From Chryseobacterium taichungense (GTDB taxonomy: Bacteria; Bacteroidota; Bacteroidia; Flavobacteriales; Weeksellaceae): a stretch of 64,000 bases of DNA. The translations under genes were made by a program, and so were the position numbers. The notes beneath the pieces were generated by a model. The model was not told the origin of the DNA. It did not search any database and saw only the letters and a list, made by a program, of their open reading frames with translations. Numbering within the stretch: position 1 is the first letter of the stretch; every line of letters starts with the position of its first letter. This document shows positions 1-6,941 of the stretch, piece after piece. The stretch lies in the NCBI RefSeq assembly GCF_900109935.1, contig NZ_FOBV01000003.1, positions 1 to 64,000 of the forward strand, written 5' to 3'.

Positions 1-2
1 AG

Positions 3-962
3 ATCGGAATAGGAACAAGCATTCCGGATGCCAGTGCAGCTTTAGAAGTGGCTTCTACCAACAAAGGAATGCTGATTCCAAGGGTGGCTTTAATGGGTTC
101 TACCGATCAAACAACCATACCTTCTCCTGCTACTGGATTAATGGTTTACAATACCGGAGCAAGCACTCTTACCTACAAAGGTTTTGTATTCTGGAATGGA
201 ACAGAATGGAGATCGGTGAATAACAATCCTACGATATCTCCAGCGATTGGATCTCTTAATTGTACGGATTCTTCTACTTTTCCGGCAACCTTTACTTCGG
301 GTACGGCTTATAATGGAACGCTTACCGTTCCTTATACCGGAGGTAACGGAGGAAGCTATTCTTCAGGGACTTCATTCTCCCAAAACGGACTGACGTTTAC
401 CTTAAATCCTGGTATGCTCAATTATGGGAATGGTTCGATATCTTATTCTATATCGGGAACTCCCAACTTTACCTCACCTAATACTATCTCAGTTCCACTA
501 AGTTTTTTGGGGCAGACTTGTAATGCTACTGTGGGAGAAAATGTAAGTGTTAACCCTATTCAATCTTTAAAAAAGGTAACCAGTCCTATTCCTACAACAA
601 GTGATGCTGCCGTTCAGAATGCAACTAAAACTACTTTTGGGAATTTGTCAGTGAGATATGGGGGGATACCTTCTAACGTTGCAAATAGTTCTAATTCAAT
701 TCAGCTAAGCTCTTCTATAACAACTCAAATAGGAATTTGGGCAATTAGGAATGGATATGATACTATAACAGCTACAACCGTTAATGCTAATAGCTGGACA
801 GGATGGGGTACTAGTTTTAATCCTATAACAAGAGATCAAGCTACAATATTAGTATCCCTGTATGCAACAGGCGAATTATACCGTATCACCATGCTATGTA
901 ATGATAATATGACCAGCCCTACAGTGGCAAGTAATATTACCTTTTTTATTGAGAAATTATAA
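3..962 (+). CDS. Surface/fibre-like repeat protein, 5' end outside window
   Basis: This is the 3' part of a gene that begins before the window: the frame is open from base 3, and the GTG at 48 is only an internal codon. The first visible residues (IGIGTSIPDASAALEVAS, then STNKGMLIPRV) match the common Bacteroidota surface-protein opening in which a GIG..P.ASAALdv..T.KG.L.PR segment precedes a long Ser/Thr/Asn/Gly-rich region. The rest (about 290 residues) is rich in S, T, N and G and looks beta-rich, with no catalytic motif and no T9SS sorting domain at the C-terminus (it ends ..ITFFIEKL). The next gene starts 18 bp downstream on the same strand, so the two are probably co-transcribed. I infer an exported structural or adhesive protein; the exact function is unknown. 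Confidence 0.65.
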   Translation: MGIGTSIPDASAALEVASTNKGMLIPRVALMGSTDQTTIPSPATGLMVYNTGASTLTYKGFVFWNGTEWRSVNNNPTISPAIGSLNCTDSSTFPATFTSGTAYNGTLTVPYTGGNGGSYSSGTSFSQNGLTFTLNPGMLNYGNGSISYSISGTPNFTSPNTISVPLSFLGQTCNATVGENVSVNPIQSLKKVTSPIPTTSDAAVQNATKTTFGNLSVRYGGIPSNVANSSNSIQLSSSITTQIGIWAIRNGYDTITATTVNANSWTGWGTSFNPITRDQATILVSLYATGELYRITMLCNDNMTSPTVASNITFFIEKL

Positions 963-980
963 TCCTAAGTACATAAAGTA

Positions 981-1715
981 ATGGCAAACATCCTACACAA
1001 AATCAAAGCATATCTCTACGATAACACCTTAACCAAAGACAACCCCAATGATTTCATTGCCCGTACGGCAAGCGAGCGTTCCCTTTCTGTAAAGCAGATA
1101 TGTGAAGCCGCCGCCAGCCGAGGTGGTGCAGATGTTTCCGCTTCGGCAATGGAACATGCAACCGAGCTATTCCTGAAAGAAATGGCCTACCAGCTGTGTG
1201 ATGGCTTTTCAGTCAATACCGGCTACTTTACTGCAAGCACTACCATCCGCGGGGTATTCGATAGTCCTTCAGAGACTTTTAACAAAGATAAGCACAGCAT
1301 TATTTTCCAGTTCAACCAGGGAGAAAAGCTACGGGCTGAGATTCCTAATATTGAGGTCAATATTTTAGGTGTAGCAGAATCTTCTGCGGTCATTTTACAG
1401 GTAATGGATGTGAAGAGTGGTTCGGTGAATGATCTGCTTACTCCAGGCAGAAACCTGAAGATCGTGGGCAGTAAGATCAAAGTTGCAGGATATGAAGCTT
1501 CGGTAGGGATCTATTTTGTAGACACAGCAACACAGGGAAGAACCAAAGTGGAGCAAAGTGATATCGTCACCAACAATCCTTCGGAACTTATTGTAGTGAT
1601 TCCTGCATTAGCAGCGGGAACTTATAATCTGGAAGTGGTCACCCAGTATGGCGGTGGTACTCCCCTGAAAGATGCGAGAACCGCTACTCTCGATAAAATA
1701 CTGACGGTAGCGTAA
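981..1715 (+). CDS. HU-like DNA-binding domain / DUF4469 protein
   Basis: A 244-residue protein with two parts. Residues 1-125 resemble the HU-like domain of Bacteroidota proteins (MANILHKIKAYLYDN, then a helix with SVKQICEAAASRGGADVS and a GFSVNTGYFTASTTIRG beta segment). Residues about 135-244 resemble the Ig-like DUF4469 domain (LTPGRNLKIVGSKIKVAGYE, then an extended strand-rich end). Proteins of this layout are common in Bacteroidota; their cellular role is not established and DNA binding is only inferred from the fold. There is no signal peptide, so it is probably cytoplasmic. It lies 18 bp after a surface-protein gene, so they may share a transcript. The start ATG at 981 gives the usual MANILHKIKAYLYDN opening. 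A complex inverted-repeat structure and then a terminator follow it. Confidence 0.75.
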   Translation: MANILHKIKAYLYDNTLTKDNPNDFIARTASERSLSVKQICEAAASRGGADVSASAMEHATELFLKEMAYQLCDGFSVNTGYFTASTTIRGVFDSPSETFNKDKHSIIFQFNQGEKLRAEIPNIEVNILGVAESSAVILQVMDVKSGSVNDLLTPGRNLKIVGSKIKVAGYEASVGIYFVDTATQGRTKVEQSDIVTNNPSELIVVIPALAAGTYNLEVVTQYGGGTPLKDARTATLDKILTVA

Positions 1716-1728
1716 GTAATGAGTCTCT

Positions 1729-1846
1729 GTTTTCCGAGAGACGCTTTCGTCGCCCGACACAAGGGTCTTGCGTCGGGTGTGGTAAGGAGGTTGCGTCGGG
1801 CGTCACAAGGTGCCTTCGTCGCCCGACGGAAACATCTCTCGGAAAC
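1729..1846. repeat. Nested inverted-repeat (cruciform-like) structure
   Basis: Starting 14 bases after the stop codon at 1715, an outer inverted repeat TTTTCCGAGAGA (about 1730-1741) / TCTCTCGGAAAC (1835-1846) encloses four copies of a GTCGGGYG-type core in alternating orientation: CGCCCGAC near 1751-1758, GTCGGGTG near 1772-1779, GTCGGGCG near 1796-1803, and CGCCCGAC near 1820-1827. Several alternative hairpins are possible. No open reading frame fits. It may be a REP-like element or a 3'-end mRNA structure. Confidence 0.55.
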
Positions 1847-1884
1847 TGACCCTCTTTTTAACAGAATAATTTTAGTATAATGGT

Positions 1885-1920
1885 ACTCCGGCTTTGGGAA
1901 TTTCCCGGCCGGAGTTTTTT
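1885..1920 (+). terminator. Rho-independent terminator
   Basis: A perfect ACTCCGGC/GCCGGAGT stem encloses a GGGAA-TTCCC-containing loop and is followed by six T residues. It is the clear transcription end for the HU-like/DUF4469 gene and for the surface gene before it. Confidence 0.8.
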
Positions 1921-1930
1921 GTGCGGGGGT

Positions 1931-3006
1931 GGCTTCGACTCCGCTCAGCCAACTTTGAGTGAGAGGGTTTGAGGGTTACGGAGTGTGAGTATTTTATCAT
2001 TCCAGCTTGTCATCCCGTAGGGATCTAAGCACGAATCTTCCATGCTAACTTTAAAAGCGATGCCGAGATTCCTACGGAAATCACAGATTCGACGTAGTCA
2101 ATGACAAAAGTGTGTGGTAGTGTGTGAGGGGTTGGAGAGTTTTAGAGTATGAGTTTTCTAGCGTATTAGGGTGTATGCATATTCTACAGAACGACGAAAA
2201 GTTGTCGAATGGCGGCGCCGGAGCGGAGTCGAAGGCCCGCATGTACTAGAAGGACTGATGGCTTCGGCTCCGCTCAGCCAAATTGAGTGGGAGGGTTTGA
2301 GGGTTATAGAGTGTGAGTATTTATCATTCCAGCTTGTCATCCCGTAGGGATCTAAGCACGAATCTTCCATGCCAACTTTAAAAGCTATGCCGAGATTCCT
2401 ACCGGATGACAAAAGTGTGTGGTAGTGTGTGAGGGGTTGGAGAGTTTTAGAGTATGAGTGTTCTAGCGTATTAGGGTGTACGGATATTCTACGGAGCGAC
2501 AAAAAGTAGTCGAATGGCAGCGCCGGAGCGGAGTCGAAGGCCCTCACGTACTAGAAGGACTGATGGCTTCGGCTCCGCTCAGCCAAATTGAGTGGGAGGG
2601 TTTGAGGGTTATAGAGTGTGAGTATTTATCATTCCAGCTTGTCATCCCGTAGGGATCTAAGCACGAATCTTCCATGCCAACTTTAAAAGCTATGCCGAGA
2701 TTCCTACCGGATGACAAAAGTGTGTGGTAGAGTGTGAGGGGTTGGAGAGTTTTAGAGTACGAGTGTTCTTGCGTATTAGGGTGTATGGATATTCTACAGA
2801 ACGACGAAAAGTAGTCGAATGGCGGCGCCTGAGGCTCTCGAAGGCCCGCGTTACACTACAAGGACTAGTGGCTTCGAGTGGCCTCAGCCACCATTGAACG
2901 CATGGACCTACTTACCCTTGTCATTCTGAAAGAAACTAAGCACGAATCTTTCCATCAATATTACAACGATGCCCAGATTCCTACCGGATGACAAAGACTG
3001 TGGAAT
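1931..3006. repeat. 305-bp tandem repeat array (about 3.5 units)
   Basis: Units begin with GGCTTCGRCTCCGCTCAGCC at 1931, 2260 and 2565, with a more diverged copy at 2870. The spacing is 329, 305 and 305 bp; the first unit carries about 24 extra bases (near 2075-2100). Each unit holds TTGTCATCCCGTAGGGATCT, AAGCACGAATCTTCCATG, and, near its end, CGGAGCGGAGTCGAAGGCC, which is the inverse of the unit start. Units 2 and 3 are almost identical and the fourth is partial and diverged. The region 1921-3117 has no plausible gene: the frame open on the minus strand at 2158-2547 runs through repeat copies and has no coding signs. The short motifs resemble REP-like sequences scattered in Chryseobacterium genomes. 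Confidence 0.85.
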
Positions 3007-3009
3007 AAT

Positions 3010-3092
3010 GTGAATACAGGACCCAAAACCCGACACTAGATCTCTAGACTTGCAATCTATACATCACAGTTTCGATCCCCGTATTCTCACCA
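3010..3092 (+). other. Degenerate tRNA-like sequence (possible tRNA remnant)
   Basis: GTGAATA (3010-3016) can pair with TATTCTC (3082-3088) at 6 of 7 positions, followed by ACCA at 3089-3092. Inside are TAGA-CTTGCAA-TCTA, which reads as a short anticodon stem with a 7-base loop (anticodon TGC), and TTCGATCCCC, which resembles a T-loop. The D-arm region is too long and unpaired, the T-stem pairs poorly and the anticodon stem has only four pairs. I infer a decayed tRNA or a chance resemblance, not a working tRNA. Confidence 0.2.
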
Positions 3093-3117
3093 TATAGCCG
3101 CTATTATACTCATCAAA

Positions 3118-3711
3118 TTATCGGTTTCTCTTTCTCGTCATCACAATGACGCCATTTTTCCCCTTGTCGCCGTACTTTTCAATGGCAGCCTCTCCTTTAA
3201 GAACCTGAACACTTTTTATTAGATGTGAATCAATTTTTTTAAGTTGTTCTTCACTGATTATTTTCCCATCCATTACATACAGAGGAGGGTTGCTCCTTAT
3301 CGTTTGTGCATGCATCCCTCCTAAAACCATATTCTGCCTTCTTACACTGTCCTGCACGGCAGGTGAAACCACTTTTCCTTTGAGCCTGGGCTGTTTGAGG
3401 GTATCCGGCTTCGGTTCACATTGCTGAGCCTGAACGGAAACGAACCCTCCCGCTGTTACGATAAAGCCAATAGCAAACTTCGTAAGCAAGGAATTAATAT
3501 AAGAAAAGCTCAGATCACGATTAAGCTGCGATGCTTTAAAATGCCCACATACATTCTCAGGATTTCCCGAAAAGGCCTCAACAATTTCTTCATCCGAAGA
3601 ACCGCTAAAATCTCTCACTGTTTTGGTGCATACAGAACAGAATCTTCCCTTCTCATCCGGCGACATGGCATCCCAGTTTTCATGACAGGGTGTTGGTATG
3701 ATTAGTTTCAT
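3118..3711 (-). CDS. Small membrane protein with Cys-rich N-terminus and TonB-plug-like C-terminus
   Basis: I start it at the ATG at 3711 (197 residues), where AAAGAGA lies just upstream; the longer frame from 3777 adds 22 residues unlike the family. Residues 1-40 carry CHENWDAMSPDEKGRFCSVC followed by TKTVRDFS, a cysteine motif common at the N-terminus of Bacteroidota membrane proteins. One membrane segment (FAIGFIVTAGGFVSV) lies near residues 78-95. The last 60 residues (PLYVMDGKIISEEQLKKID, VQVLKGEAAIEKYGDKGKNG) resemble the plug of TonB-dependent receptors, which usually read PLYVIDG and ASALYGSRGANGVI. No beta-barrel follows, so it cannot be a receptor by itself. I infer that it exposes a plug-like domain in the periplasm; partner and role are unknown. 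It has no close co-directional neighbour. Confidence 0.7.
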   Translation of the reverse strand: MKLIIPTPCHENWDAMSPDEKGRFCSVCTKTVRDFSGSSDEEIVEAFSGNPENVCGHFKASQLNRDLSFSYINSLLTKFAIGFIVTAGGFVSVQAQQCEPKPDTLKQPRLKGKVVSPAVQDSVRRQNMVLGGMHAQTIRSNPPLYVMDGKIISEEQLKKIDSHLIKSVQVLKGEAAIEKYGDKGKNGVIVMTRKRNR

Positions 3712-3952
3712 AATATCTCTTTTCTTATAAAGATGCAGTTTTGACAGTAAGGGTTGGAAAGGCATTGATTTCCACAATAAAAATCCGTAGAAATACGGAA
3801 TGAGGTGTGGTCGTGGTTTTTATTTTTAATGCTTATTTCACTGATTTTGTTGCGGTAAAAATTGATTTAAATACGGGAATCCGTAATGAGTTGTTGTACG
3901 CTCTCTTTACATTTGAACATACTATTCAACTAATAATAAAACACTAAAAGTT

Positions 3953-5311
3953 ATGGGATTATTTGACTTTTTAAAGAAGAAAGAATTAAAGGAAATACAA
4001 GAATTAAAATCTGATCTGGCAAGTTGTAATCAATCAAGAAGTCAAAAGGAAAAAGATCTAGAAAAGTATTCTTCAATAATAAATCTGGAAGAAGAAAAAA
4101 AATCTATTATATCAGAAATTGCACAGCAAAAAACAGAGCTTATAAAATTAAATGAGAAATATTTAGAGGGAATTACCACTTATAAAAATCTGAAAAATGA
4201 CATTTCAATCTTTGAAAACAATTTAGAGTTATCAGAATTTGGAGTTTATGAGCCTATATATGATTTTGAAAAATCAGATGATTACAGGATTGAGCAAAAT
4301 AAAATTATAGAGCTCCAAAAATCAATGATCAAAGAAGCAACCGCTGCAATATGCAGAACAAATTGGACTGTTGACGGAAGCCTTTCAAAAGGAAAAGCCT
4401 CAACAACCCGATTCATAAAACTGATCTTACGGGCCTTTAATGGTGAAGCGGATTCTCTTATCGCTAAAGTGAAATGGAATAATGTAAATCAGATCAAAGA
4501 GAGACTGAAAAAAGCCTTTGAAACTTTAAATAAACTTGGCGAAAGCCAAACAGTAGAGATAACTCACAAATATTTTAAACTGAAAATGCAAGAGCTGATT
4601 CTCGAATATGAATACCGAGCAAAAAAACAACAGGAAAAAGAAGAGCTTAGAGCTTTACAGGAAGAATTGAGAGAGGAAGAAAAAGCTAAAAGAGAATTTG
4701 AAAAAGCTCAAAAAGAGGCTGAAAAAGAAGAGGCTTACTATTTGAAAATTTTAGAGAAAGTTAAGAAAGATTTCGCGGAAAAAAATGGTAATCCAGAAGA
4801 ATTACAAAATAAAATATCAGAATTAGAAAAAGAATTGGAAGAGGCTCAGCTCAAGAAAGAACGAGCGTTATCAATGGCTCAACAAACAAAAAGAGGTCAT
4901 GTATATATTATTTCAAACATTGGTTCATTTGGGGAAAATGTGTTTAAAATAGGTATGACCCGAAGATTAGAGCCGATGGACAGGATCCGGGAATTGGGAG
5001 ATGCTTCAGTTCCGTTCAGGTTTGATGTTCATGCGTTAATTTATAGTGATGAAGCACGGACTTTAGAATATGAACTACATAAAGCCTTTTCAGAAAAAGC
5101 CTTAAACTTATTCAATTTCAGAAAAGAATTCTTTAATGTGACTCTTGAAGAAATTGAAGATAAAATCAAAGAGTTAGGATTTTCGGCCGAGTTTACCTCT
5201 GAGCCTGAAGCGATGGAATACAAAGAAACTTTAGCCATAAAGAATAAAGAAAATATTGAAGTGACCGAAAGAGAAACCTTGGAATCTGAATTCCCTCAAT
5301 CACTGATATAA
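3953..5311 (+). CDS. DUF4041 / GIY-YIG-like (T5orf172, Mug113) domain protein
   Basis: A 452-residue protein. Residues 1-75 form a charged coiled coil, residues about 100-215 match the DUF4041 region (YRIEQNKIIELQKSMIKEA..), and residues 215-310 form a second long coiled coil rich in E, K and Q. The C-terminal 100 residues (GHVYIISNIGSFGENVFKIG, then DRIRELGDASVPFRFDVHAL) are a T5orf172/Mug113 domain of the GIY-YIG superfamily, in which VYI...FKIG corresponds to the GIY..YIG core. Such proteins occur on phages, plasmids and chromosomal islands; no activity is established for most. It is a lone gene with its own terminator and has no phage genes around it. Its base composition is more A-rich than its neighbours, in line with the lysine/glutamate content and possibly with transfer. 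Confidence 0.8.
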   Translation: MGLFDFLKKKELKEIQELKSDLASCNQSRSQKEKDLEKYSSIINLEEEKKSIISEIAQQKTELIKLNEKYLEGITTYKNLKNDISIFENNLELSEFGVYEPIYDFEKSDDYRIEQNKIIELQKSMIKEATAAICRTNWTVDGSLSKGKASTTRFIKLILRAFNGEADSLIAKVKWNNVNQIKERLKKAFETLNKLGESQTVEITHKYFKLKMQELILEYEYRAKKQQEKEELRALQEELREEEKAKREFEKAQKEAEKEEAYYLKILEKVKKDFAEKNGNPEELQNKISELEKELEEAQLKKERALSMAQQTKRGHVYIISNIGSFGENVFKIGMTRRLEPMDRIRELGDASVPFRFDVHALIYSDEARTLEYELHKAFSEKALNLFNFRKEFFNVTLEEIEDKIKELGFSAEFTSEPEAMEYKETLAIKNKENIEVTERETLESEFPQSLI

Positions 5312-5384
5312 TTAAAAATTAAATAACAACAAATATTGTCTCAGATGAAACAATAAATTATAAATCCAGAAATTACAAAATACA

Positions 5385-5406
5385 AACCTGCCTCACAGCA
5401 GGTTTT
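5385..5406 (+). terminator. Rho-independent terminator
   Basis: AACCTGC-ctcaca-GCAGGTT followed by TTC, located 74 bases after the DUF4041 gene. The stem is seven base pairs and the T-tract is short, so it is of moderate strength. Confidence 0.6.
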
Positions 5407-5524
5407 CGTATTTCAAAACTTTGTCAAAGATTTCAACTTTAACAAAGTAGAGGCAACCATCTTCTATTTCCTGCGTCTTTTATTATAGAGAGATTCATTA
5501 CCTATTTAACAGTAAATATTGAGT

Positions 5525-6160
5525 ATGAAAAAAGCAATCTATATGTTAGGGTTCTTCGTGAGTTGCAATCTGTTTTTTGCTCAGAGAGACCATATTGCAT
5601 TTTTTGCAGGATTAGAATTACAACCGGCGTTAAACGGATACGCACCAGCCTTCCAAATGAATGGACGGTTGTATGTGAACGACCGTATTTCATTGGGTGC
5701 CGCACTGGCCTATACCCAGCAGAACCATTCAGACAATTTCGGGTATCTGGCTGATCGAACGAGATCTTATCATACGACATTCAACCTACTTGCCCAAAAT
5801 GATCTTATTCAAAAGGAAAAATTCTCATTAGGCATTTATATTTCTACAGGGATGTATTTTTTGAGCCTGGTGAATCCCGATGAGACGTACACCCAAACTA
5901 CGTACAATCAAGTTGAGGACGTATGGTTTGTTCATCAACAGGAAGTACCGAGAAGATTAAGCCGTAACCTGTTTTACAATATACAACCCGGCCTCGACCT
6001 CTCCTATAAGCTGGGAACTATCACCAAAGAAAAAGTAGGAATCTATCTTACTTCACGGGTCGGCTATCAGTTTGTACTGGGAAACGGAGATATTACCAAT
6101 GGAACACAACTGACCAAACCTGTTGTATCTTTGGGCATCACTTTCAACGGACCTAAATAA
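5525..6160 (+). CDS. Outer-membrane beta-barrel-like protein
   Basis: Start chosen at the ATG at 5525 (211 residues); the TTG two codons upstream is also possible. Residues 1-20 (MKKAIYMLGFFVSCNLFFAQ) are a clear signal peptide. The rest has alternating polar and hydrophobic strands typical of small barrels (GRLYVNDRISLGAALAYTQ, KFSLGIYISTGMYFLSL, VGIYLTSRVGYQFVLGNGD) and ends in ..VVSLGITFNGPK. The role is not recognisable. It is a single gene between two terminators, and a mobile-looking DUF559 cassette follows it. I infer an outer-membrane location. Confidence 0.7.
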   Translation: MKKAIYMLGFFVSCNLFFAQRDHIAFFAGLELQPALNGYAPAFQMNGRLYVNDRISLGAALAYTQQNHSDNFGYLADRTRSYHTTFNLLAQNDLIQKEKFSLGIYISTGMYFLSLVNPDETYTQTTYNQVEDVWFVHQQEVPRRLSRNLFYNIQPGLDLSYKLGTITKEKVGIYLTSRVGYQFVLGNGDITNGTQLTKPVVSLGITFNGPK

Positions 6161-6196
6161 AACCATGATTACGGATTGGTGAGATTGTAAAAAAAG

Positions 6197-6218
6197 AACC
6201 TGCCTGATGGCAGGTTTT
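6197..6218 (+). terminator. Rho-independent terminator
   Basis: AACCTGCC-TGAT-GGCAGGTT followed by TT, with an outer AAGAACC/GGTTCTT extension. It ends the barrel-protein gene. Confidence 0.7.
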
Positions 6219-6297
6219 GGTTCTTTTGACGGCAAAACGGCACGCCCATTCTTGACTGGCATTGTCGGGATATTCTGCGTAAGCATAGCAAGTACAG

Positions 6298-6352
6298 AAT
6301 TCCCCTCCTTTGGAGGGGTGGCAAAAATTCAAAGAATTTTTGACGGGGTGGT
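6298..6352 (+). repeat. Left inverted repeat of the DUF559 cassette
   Basis: It begins AATTCCCCTCCTTTGGAGGG and ends TTTTTGACGGGGTGGT; each half has its own short palindrome (CCCCTCC/GGAGGGG and AAAAATTC/GAATTTTT). It matches the right copy in inverse orientation with only a few differences. Confidence 0.8.
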
Positions 6353-6407
6353 CTTATACTTTTCTACTTTCCCAAAAAAACTTAAATTAGTTCAAACTTA
6401 AACACAA

Positions 6408-6830
6408 ATGTTAGAAAAACAGATACTCACCCAAATAGACGGTGTCATTATTTACCGCAATTTTGTCGAACATCTACCTTACAATCCCCATCTTAAGCCC
6501 TTAATAAAAGAAAAGAGAAAATTAGGTATTTTATCAGAAGTATTGTTTTGGAAACAGGTCCGAAACAAAAACTTTCACAATATTGATTTTGACAGACAAA
6601 GAATTATTGGTAATTATATTGTTGATTTTTATGTAAAAACATTAGGCCTGGTGGTTGAAATTGATGGTATAAGCCATGATTTTAAGCAGGACTATGATTA
6701 GGAAAGGACAAAGTTTTTGGAAAGTCTAGGTCTGAAAATTTTTAGAATTACCGATTTTGATGTGAAGCAAAATCTCTCAGTAGCAATGAATGATCTTGAG
6801 AACTTTATTATTGAACATTATAGTTCATAG
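6408..6830 (+). pseudogene. DUF559 (VSR-like) endonuclease gene with internal amber codon
   Basis: The frame reads through 140 codons from the ATG at 6408 to a TAG at 6828-6830, with one in-frame TAG at codon 98 (6699-6701). Before it are the PD-(D/E)xK-like elements of DUF559: RNKNFHNIDFDRQRIIGNY, IVDFYVKTLGLVVEIDG and SHDFKQDYD. After it come ERTKFLESLGLKIFRITDFD and V..N, the expected C-terminal part. The stop falls at a variable position of the YDxERTKFL motif, so a single base change (such as AAG or GAG to TAG) explains it. DUF559 proteins resemble the very-short-patch-repair nuclease fold; their role is unclear. The gene is intact apart from this codon, so the loss is recent, or the codon is read through, or it is a sequencing error. 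Confidence 0.8.
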
Positions 6831-6885
6831 TAATTAGTTTCCTTTTGGAAGGGGTGATCTGATAAAACCTGTATAATGCTTTATA

Positions 6886-6938
6886 ACCACCCCGTCAAAA
6901 TTTTTCAAATTTTGCCACCCCTCCAGAGGAGGGGAATT
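6886..6938 (-). repeat. Right inverted repeat of the DUF559 cassette
   Basis: It reads ACCACCCCGTCAAAATTTTT and ends CTCCAGAGGAGGGGAATT; it is the reverse complement of the left repeat with small differences in the central A/T stretch. A further degenerate fragment (CCTTTTGGAAGGGGTG) lies at 6841-6856. Confidence 0.8.
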
Positions 6939-6941
6939 TTA

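Larger units (their letters stand above)
6298..6938. mobile_element. DUF559 cassette enclosed by 55-bp inverted repeats
   Basis: A 641-bp unit bounded by near-perfect inverted repeats (6298-6352 and 6886-6938) and holding one gene, the DUF559 endonuclease. The unit sits between two unrelated, well-terminated genes; its right end is three bases from the hutU stop codon. It has the shape of a non-autonomous mobile unit, but no transposase is present and no target-site duplication is obvious. Mobility is inferred. Confidence 0.5.

Noticed and set aside
2158..2547. 129-codon open frame on the minus strand
   Set aside because: It runs through the tandem repeat copies and has no known domain, so it is a by-product of the repeats.
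1931..3006. CRISPR array
   Set aside because: Units are 305 bp and near-identical throughout, with no short repeat/unique spacer pattern and no cas genes.
3953..6938. Prophage
   Set aside because: The DUF4041 and DUF559 genes are phage-associated, but no capsid, tail, integrase or lysis gene is near.
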